From the NCBI GenBank assembly GCA_018644785.1, contig JABGPV010000215.1, forward strand, positions 1 to 9,016: a stretch of DNA of 9,016 nt, given 5' to 3'. The position numbers and the translations under genes are program-made. Origin of the DNA: Deltaproteobacteria bacterium. GTDB lineage: Bacteria; Desulfobacterota; DSM-4660; Desulfatiglandales; Desulfatiglandaceae. Positions 4,563 to 9,016 of this stretch are shown in pieces. The number at the start of each line of letters is the position of its first letter. Within the stretch, counting starts at the first letter, position 1. The notes under the pieces are model-generated. The model did not search any database. It saw only the letters and a program-made list of their open reading frames with translations, and was not told the origin of the DNA.

Positions 4563-7417
4563 TTTTTTTCATCGCTTTTCCCGGCGATTTTTTCCAGGAC
4601 AGCCTCAAGTTTTTCCAATTTTTCTCCGTAACCGGCCCAATCACCCTGTTGCAGACTGGCTTTGGCCTGGTTGTAATACTCAAGGGCCAGAACGCCCAGA
4701 TCCGAGGTTTCAAGGAACTTCGTAGCGGCCGGCACATCGGTTTCCCCGCGCCCCGTCCCTTTACCCAGCACACGGCTCAAGGCCAGGTCAAGGGTCCGTT
4801 CCATGGCCACCCGGTTCCCCACGGCCACAATCACACGCTTTAACTCGGGCAAGGATGCGGCCCGGGTCGGATCGCCGCCCGATGAAGCCGGCCCCAGTTT
4901 TGATTTCAGTTTCTGCCCCACCCCTGCGGGCCGTCCACCGGTAGAGGGCGCGGGGATGTCCTCCTGTTTGGCCTCCAGATAGATGGGTTCCACATAAACA
5001 AAAGCGTCCAATACGGGAATGGCCAGGAGATTCCCGCGAATGACCCGGGAGCCCTTTTGATCCCACAGGCTCAACTCCCGGGAGATATCGGTCTGCTGGT
5101 CTATCCTGGCCTCAATCTGCATGGGTCCGTAGACCAGCTTTTCCTTGGGCAGTTTATAAACAATCAGGCGCCCGTATTCGGGCAGATCGCTTCTGGCTGC
5201 CAGCCATCCGATCATATTGTCCTTTTTGGAAGGGGTAAAGGGGAGCATCAGGAGAAATTCTTCTTTCTCCCCTTCAGGCAATTTGATGATGATGTAATAG
5301 GGTTCCATTTTCTGCCGGCTGTCCCCGTACATTTCATCGGGGAGCTGCCACAAATCTTCCTGGTTGTAAAAAACCTGCACATCCTCCATGTGATATCGCG
5401 TGTAAGTGGCCGCCTGGATATGAAAAAAATCTTTGGGGTAGCGAATATGCCGTTTCAGATCCTCGGACATATCGCTGAAAGACTTGAAAAGGCCGGGGAA
5501 AATTCGATTGTAGACACGGGCGATGGGATCCTGTTCGTCCATACGGTAAAAGTTGACATCCCCATTATAAGCGTCAATGGTCACCTTGACGGCGTTCCGG
5601 ATATAATTCAGAATACCCCGGTCAAAGGGGCTGTGACTTCGGGTGGAGTAGGGGTACATATCCGATGTGGTATAGGCATCAAGGATCCAGTAAAGTTTCC
5701 CCTCGGAAAGGACCATGTAGGGATCTTGATCGTAGGAGAGAAACGGCGCGATGGCCTTGGCCCGCCCCTTGATCCGGCGGTTGTACATGATGCGGCTCTC
5801 AGGCGTCAGGTAGTTGGTGAAAAATATCTGGGGGTCCTGAAAACTAACGGCATAGAGAAGCCGCCGGATAAACGAGTTGATGGGCACCCCTCCCCTGCCC
5901 TGGTAAACGGAATAAACGTTTTTGTCCCCTTTTGGAAAATCGAATTCCTTGCTGGTGGTCTTGACCAGCACATACTGGTCGGTCATCTCCCCGTAATAGA
6001 TCTCGGGCCGGTCTATTTTTTCTAAGCCCGCTTCACAGATGGGGGGCAGGTCCTTGATAAAAAGCCTTGGCAACCCTTCCCGGGTGACTTCATTGACCGG
6101 GCTTGCGGCCAGGCCGTAACCATGGGTATAGGTCAGATGACGGTTGACCCAGGTATTGGCCTGGGCCGGAAGCTGTTTCACCACCAGTTCCCTTGCGGCC
6201 AGCATGAGTTGCCGGTACTGTCCCTCAATCATATAACGATCCACATCCACATTGTTAAAGCTGTAGTAGAGCCGTATGGCTTGAATCTGCTGGTAGGTTT
6301 TGAGCAACGGCCGTTCATCCCAGATCCGGATATTCTGCATGGTGACCCGCTGCTGTTTTACTTCTTCCAGGCTCAGGTTGTCATTGACCTCAAAACTGAC
6401 CTCCCTGATCTTGTTCAGGTTGTAGGCCTCTCGGGTGGAAGCAATATTGTGGGAGATATATTGGGATTCTTTTGTGAACTCATTGGGTTTCACCACTACC
6501 TTCTGAATCGCCATGGGCAGAACGATGGTAAACACCAATATGGATCCCACCCAGACCCCTCCCCCGATCAAGAGCCGTTTCATCCCGGGTTTGAAGGCAT
6601 TGATAAAAAGGAGGCCGGCAAAGGCGATGGATATCACAATCAAAACCCTGTACGCCCACACATTCACATGCACATCCGTATAACTGGCGCCGAATGCGGG
6701 ACCTTGGGTTGAATACATCAGGCTATAGATTTTCAGTTGGTAGCCCCAGGCCAGGAGCAGCACCATGATGCCGGCCAGAAAAGCCAGGTGTCTGCCCACC
6801 CCGGGAGCCACGGAGATTTTTGGAAGTGTTGGCGGTTGCCCTTCCACCTGGGTTATCTCACCTATAATTTGCAACGCCCCGTTTTTCAAATACCAGATGA
6901 CGGTCAAACCGGCCGCAAAGAGAAACAGCACCATCGATCCATTCCGGATAAATGCGTAGAATGGAAGGACAAAGATATAAAACCCAATATCCCGCCCAAA
7001 GATGGGGTCAATGCCGCCAAAGGGCTCCTGGTAGAGGTAGCGTAGAACCAGATCCCATTTCTGGGAGCCTTTTGAGGCCAGCACAAAACTGGCGATGAGG
7101 ATCAGGGCCAGGAAGAGCAGGTTCAGGGTTTTGACGGAAAGCCCGATCTGAGCCGCAATACCGGCGTCCTCCTTAAAAGGGCTTCCGGGACCGGGGACCG
7201 GACTCAAACGTCTGGCCACATGAAGATTAATGGCGATAATCAGGATCAGAAAAAGCCAGACTACCGTACCAAACCCGATTCGGGTGAAAAGCATGGTCCG
7301 AAAAACCGATGAAAATCCCAGGTTTTCAAACCAAAGCCAATCCGGATAAATGGACACCAGGGAAAAAGCCAGAAGGACGAACAGCAGCGCACAACCGATC
7401 CATATTTTAATTTTCAC
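4559..7417 (-). CDS. UPF0182 family integral membrane protein
   Basis: A conserved bacterial membrane protein (COG1615) of unknown function, about 952 residues, usual length for the family. Counting from the upstream GTG at 7429, there are seven hydrophobic segments: about 8-28, 50-70, 101-118, 160-180, 213-230, 259-278 and 286-306. They are followed by the family's conserved stretch KPNEFTKESQYISHNI...TREAYNL (314-338) and a large domain probably outside the membrane. The C-terminus has a Gly/Pro-rich linker (GGRPAGVGQ) and the usual helical end (YYNQAKASLQQGDWAGYGEKLEKLE). Two GTG starts are possible, at 7429 and 7417. I chose 7417 because GAGG lies 6 bases upstream; 7429 has only a weak GAGA and would add four residues. 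The downstream small gene overlaps its stop. Divergent from the chaperone-thioredoxin gene. Confidence 0.93.
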   Translation of the reverse strand: MKIKIWIGCALLFVLLAFSLVSIYPDWLWFENLGFSSVFRTMLFTRIGFGTVVWLFLILIIAINLHVARRLSPVPGPGSPFKEDAGIAAQIGLSVKTLNLLFLALILIASFVLASKGSQKWDLVLRYLYQEPFGGIDPIFGRDIGFYIFVLPFYAFIRNGSMVLFLFAAGLTVIWYLKNGALQIIGEITQVEGQPPTLPKISVAPGVGRHLAFLAGIMVLLLAWGYQLKIYSLMYSTQGPAFGASYTDVHVNVWAYRVLIVISIAFAGLLFINAFKPGMKRLLIGGGVWVGSILVFTIVLPMAIQKVVVKPNEFTKESQYISHNIASTREAYNLNKIREVSFEVNDNLSLEEVKQQRVTMQNIRIWDERPLLKTYQQIQAIRLYYSFNNVDVDRYMIEGQYRQLMLAARELVVKQLPAQANTWVNRHLTYTHGYGLAASPVNEVTREGLPRLFIKDLPPICEAGLEKIDRPEIYYGEMTDQYVLVKTTSKEFDFPKGDKNVYSVYQGRGGVPINSFIRRLLYAVSFQDPQIFFTNYLTPESRIMYNRRIKGRAKAIAPFLSYDQDPYMVLSEGKLYWILDAYTTSDMYPYSTRSHSPFDRGILNYIRNAVKVTIDAYNGDVNFYRMDEQDPIARVYNRIFPGLFKSFSDMSEDLKRHIRYPKDFFHIQAATYTRYHMEDVQVFYNQEDLWQLPDEMYGDSRQKMEPYYIIIKLPEGEKEEFLLMLPFTPSKKDNMIGWLAARSDLPEYGRLIVYKLPKEKLVYGPMQIEARIDQQTDISRELSLWDQKGSRVIRGNLLAIPVLDAFVYVEPIYLEAKQEDIPAPSTGGRPAGVGQKLKSKLGPASSGGDPTRAASLPELKRVIVAVGNRVAMERTLDLALSRVLGKGTGRGETDVPAATKFLETSDLGVLALEYYNQAKASLQQGDWAGYGEKLEKLEAVLEKIAGKSDEKK

Positions 7418-7507
7418 ATCAACCCTCACATTTCTCGTTGAACGTCATGGAAATAACCCTTCAATCTCCCGGCTTTCAGCAACCGGGGCCAGGAAAGACA
7501 AAAATGA

Positions 7508-7537
7508 CTTGTACCCCTATTTGCTCCAAACTGTCAA
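7508..7537 (-). promoter_or_regulatory. Predicted sigma-70 promoter for the UPF0182 operon
   Basis: On the minus strand a perfect TTGACA (7537-7532) is followed after 18 bases by TACAAG (7513-7508, 4/6 to the -10). Transcription would start near 7501, leaving a leader of roughly 80 bases. The perfect -35 is the main support. Confidence 0.4.
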
Positions 7538-7569
7538 ATAATACCTGAACCCTCCTTCGTTTAAAACGG

Positions 7570-7597
7570 TTGACAATCCAACCTGAAGGGCTATCTT
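7570..7597 (+). promoter_or_regulatory. Predicted sigma-70 promoter for the chaperone-thioredoxin gene
   Basis: A perfect TTGACA (7570-7575) is followed after 16 bases by TATCTT (7592-7597, 4/6). Transcription would start near 7604, about 37 bases before the chosen ATG. Together with the minus-strand TTGACA at 7532-7537 it forms a compact divergent promoter pair. Confidence 0.5.
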
Positions 7598-7640
7598 ACC
7601 AGACGTGAATGTATCATACAAACAGGAGTCAAAAAACGAA

Positions 7641-8570
7641 ATGATAAAACAGAAACGATTGCAATGGATTATCACCATCATGGCGGTTGGGGCCATTTTA
7701 TGGATCTCAACCCCTATCTCGTCAGCCCTGTCCGCTGAAGCACCTACCATGGGGACGGTTTATCCCGATTTTTCGGAAGGGATCTTAAAATCCGCCAAAT
7801 TGGAAAAAATGGATAAAAGCCTGCTCTTAAAAGCCAAAGGGTTTGAAATCAAGGACTCCTTTGTTGAAGGCATATTTGGTCAAGTTACGCCTGAAATTCG
7901 AAAGGAGCTGGAGAAAAACATGCTTTTTCTCCTGGATCAGGAAGTAATGGAGCAATTGATCAAAGATGACGCGAAATCCATGGGCATCGCAACAGAGCCG
8001 CCAAATGAACAAATGTTCCAGGCCTATATCGACCGCGTCACCAAAGGGGCGACGGTTTCGGAAAAGGCCGCCAAGACCTTTTACGACGAGAACCGGGAAA
8101 TGGTTGGCGGAGTGCCCTTTGATCAGGTAAAAGAGCCCATTCAGGGGCTTTTGCTCCAGCAAAAAAAGCAGGAAACCCTGCAAGCCCACATCCAGGGCCT
8201 TGCCGGAAAAGCGCAAATGCGCATCAACGAAGACTGGGTCAAAAAGCAGGTGGAAATAGCCAGGGATAACCCTCTGGACCGTGCGCGGCTTTCAGGCAAA
8301 CCCACCATGATCCAGTTCAGTGATGCCGGGTGTGCGCCTTGCCAAATGATGAAACCCATTGTTAAGAAGCTCAAGAAAAAATACGCCGATACCATCAATG
8401 TCATCTCCATCCCCGTTAGGGAAAACCAGATGCTGGCAAAACGATTTAATGTGCAGGCCGTGCCGGTGCAGGTGTTTTTTGACAAGGAAGGGAAGAAAGT
8501 CCATCACCACATGGGCTTCATGGCGGAAGCGGACATTGTCAACCAGCTTAAAAAAATGGGCGCTATTTAG
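7641..8570 (+). CDS. Exported SurA-like chaperone domain fused to a C-terminal thioredoxin domain
   Basis: A 309-residue exported protein. Residues 1-32 are a signal peptide (charged KQKR, hydrophobic core, ALSA cleavage site). Residues about 84-197 resemble the helical chaperone part of SurA/parvulin proteins (EIRKELEKNMLFLLDQEVM, PFDQVKEPIQGLLLQQKKQETLQAHIQGL), with no parvulin isomerase domain between its halves. Residues about 218-309 are thioredoxin-like: active site CAPC (Cys231, Cys234) and a cis-proline Pro275 (QAVPVQVFF). The likely role is periplasmic thiol-disulfide or protein-folding work on bound unfolded substrates; this is inference. The ATG at 7641 is chosen because CAGGAG lies at 7623-7628, 12 bases upstream, and because the signal peptide then starts properly. 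An earlier in-frame GTG at 7605 would sit at the predicted transcript start with no ribosome site. It converges with the aminopeptidase gene, nine bases apart. Confidence 0.88.
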   Translation: MIKQKRLQWIITIMAVGAILWISTPISSALSAEAPTMGTVYPDFSEGILKSAKLEKMDKSLLLKAKGFEIKDSFVEGIFGQVTPEIRKELEKNMLFLLDQEVMEQLIKDDAKSMGIATEPPNEQMFQAYIDRVTKGATVSEKAAKTFYDENREMVGGVPFDQVKEPIQGLLLQQKKQETLQAHIQGLAGKAQMRINEDWVKKQVEIARDNPLDRARLSGKPTMIQFSDAGCAPCQMMKPIVKKLKKKYADTINVISIPVRENQMLAKRFNVQAVPVQVFFDKEGKKVHHHMGFMAEADIVNQLKKMGAI

Positions 8571-8579
8571 TATTTGGGA

Positions 8580-9016
8580 TCATTCACCATTGTTCCGCAA
8601 CCGTTCAATAAGATCCCCCTCTTTCTGAGAGAATCCATCCAGAAAGAGGAGCATCTCCCTGATGGAGCCGTTGTTTCCCGCCAAAGCCGCCTCAAAGAGT
8701 TCAAAATACCGGTGATACAGTGCCACGGTCATCAAATAGGCATTATTTAGCGGCATTTGACCGAAATGGACAAATTGGCGGGTTTTCAAATCCTTTGTCA
8801 ACGCTTCAAACTTGCTGTGATATGCTGCAAAAACCGCCTTTTTGAGCGCTATCTTCTCTTCGTAATCCACCTCAAGACTGTAAACGTTTTTCATCTCAGT
8901 CATGAACGCATTTAAAAACCGTGAAAACAGCCGCTCATCCGCCAGAGCATTCCGGGCCTTAACTGCGAAAGGATGTGCCGGCCCAAAGGTCTTTTCAAAA
9001 AATTGAAACGACCCCA
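8580..9016 (-). CDS. Predicted aminopeptidase (COG4324/PF10023-like), C-terminal part, cut by the window edge
   Basis: The frame stays open from the stop at 8580 to the window edge, adding a stretch ending NALADERLFSRFLNAF before the Met at 8903, so that Met is internal and the real start lies outside. About 145 residues are visible. The pattern (helical region with VYSLEVDYEEKIALKK, then MPLNNAYLMTVALYHRYFELFEAAL, then an acidic helical end) matches what I recall of the C-terminus of the predicted zinc aminopeptidase family, whose members keep PLNNA...YH. The expected HExxH zinc motif would be upstream, out of view, so catalysis cannot be checked. The family is usually membrane-anchored or exported. 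It converges closely with the chaperone-thioredoxin gene, and I see no terminator hairpin between them. Confidence 0.75.
   Translation of the reverse strand, partial: GSFQFFEKTFGPAHPFAVKARNALADERLFSRFLNAFMTEMKNVYSLEVDYEEKIALKKAVFAAYHSKFEALTKDLKTRQFVHFGQMPLNNAYLMTVALYHRYFELFEAALAGNNGSIREMLLFLDGFSQKEGDLIERLRNNGE

Noticed and set aside
5057..6025. A 322-codon open frame on the plus strand, and similar ones at 6122-6712 and 6737-7045
   Set aside because: They lie wholly antisense to the UPF0182 gene, have no recognisable domain, and read as frame shadows of a well-supported membrane protein gene.
7517..7750. A 77-codon minus-strand frame across the divergent promoters
   Set aside because: It overlaps the start of the chaperone-thioredoxin gene and both predicted promoters, with no recognisable product.

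Overview
The window looks like the chromosome of a Deltaproteobacterium (Desulfobacterota), most likely a sulfate-reducer relative. This rests on gene content (GspE/PilB ATPase, UPF0182 membrane protein, cyclic-nucleotide-domain diguanylate cyclase), on a minus-strand GEMM-I aptamer whose core resembles those of Geobacter-type bacteria, and on moderate GC with AT-rich intergenic DNA. I see no phage, transposase, tRNA, rRNA or CRISPR array. The taxonomic call is an inference.

Layout: 1-974 (+) is the 3' part of a GspE/PilB secretion or pilus ATPase, closed by a perfect 12-bp terminator hairpin. Converging on it is a lipoprotein gene (1058-1876, -). Its leader of about 300 nt holds a GEMM-I (cyclic di-GMP class I) aptamer at about 2078-2149 (-), followed by a perfect 15-bp hairpin at 1921-1955. 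Divergent from it is a cNMP-domain/GGDEF diguanylate cyclase (2343-3299, +). A cyclophilin gene follows (3451-3948, +). An inverted repeat made of 7-bp units (3958-4087) separates the cyclophilin from a convergent minus-strand pair: a small unknown gene (4113-4562) translationally coupled to a UPF0182 membrane protein (4559-7417). Across a divergent promoter region lies an exported fusion of a SurA-like chaperone domain and thioredoxin (7641-8570, +). It converges on the 3' part of a predicted aminopeptidase gene (8580-9016, -) that runs off the window.

The most interesting part is 1058-3299. A gene that should make cyclic di-GMP is transcribed divergently from a lipoprotein gene whose leader carries a cyclic-dinucleotide aptamer, so maker and sensor share one intergenic region. 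By hand alignment the aptamer has C where the ligand-contacting G20 is expected (G in the c-di-GMP form, A in the cGAMP-responsive form). The neighbouring cyclase nevertheless has ordinary diguanylate cyclase residues. The locus is therefore either a variant-specificity sensor or a decayed riboswitch.

The rest is a set of envelope and protein-folding genes (cyclophilin, chaperone-thioredoxin, UPF0182, aminopeptidase) without an obvious shared pathway.
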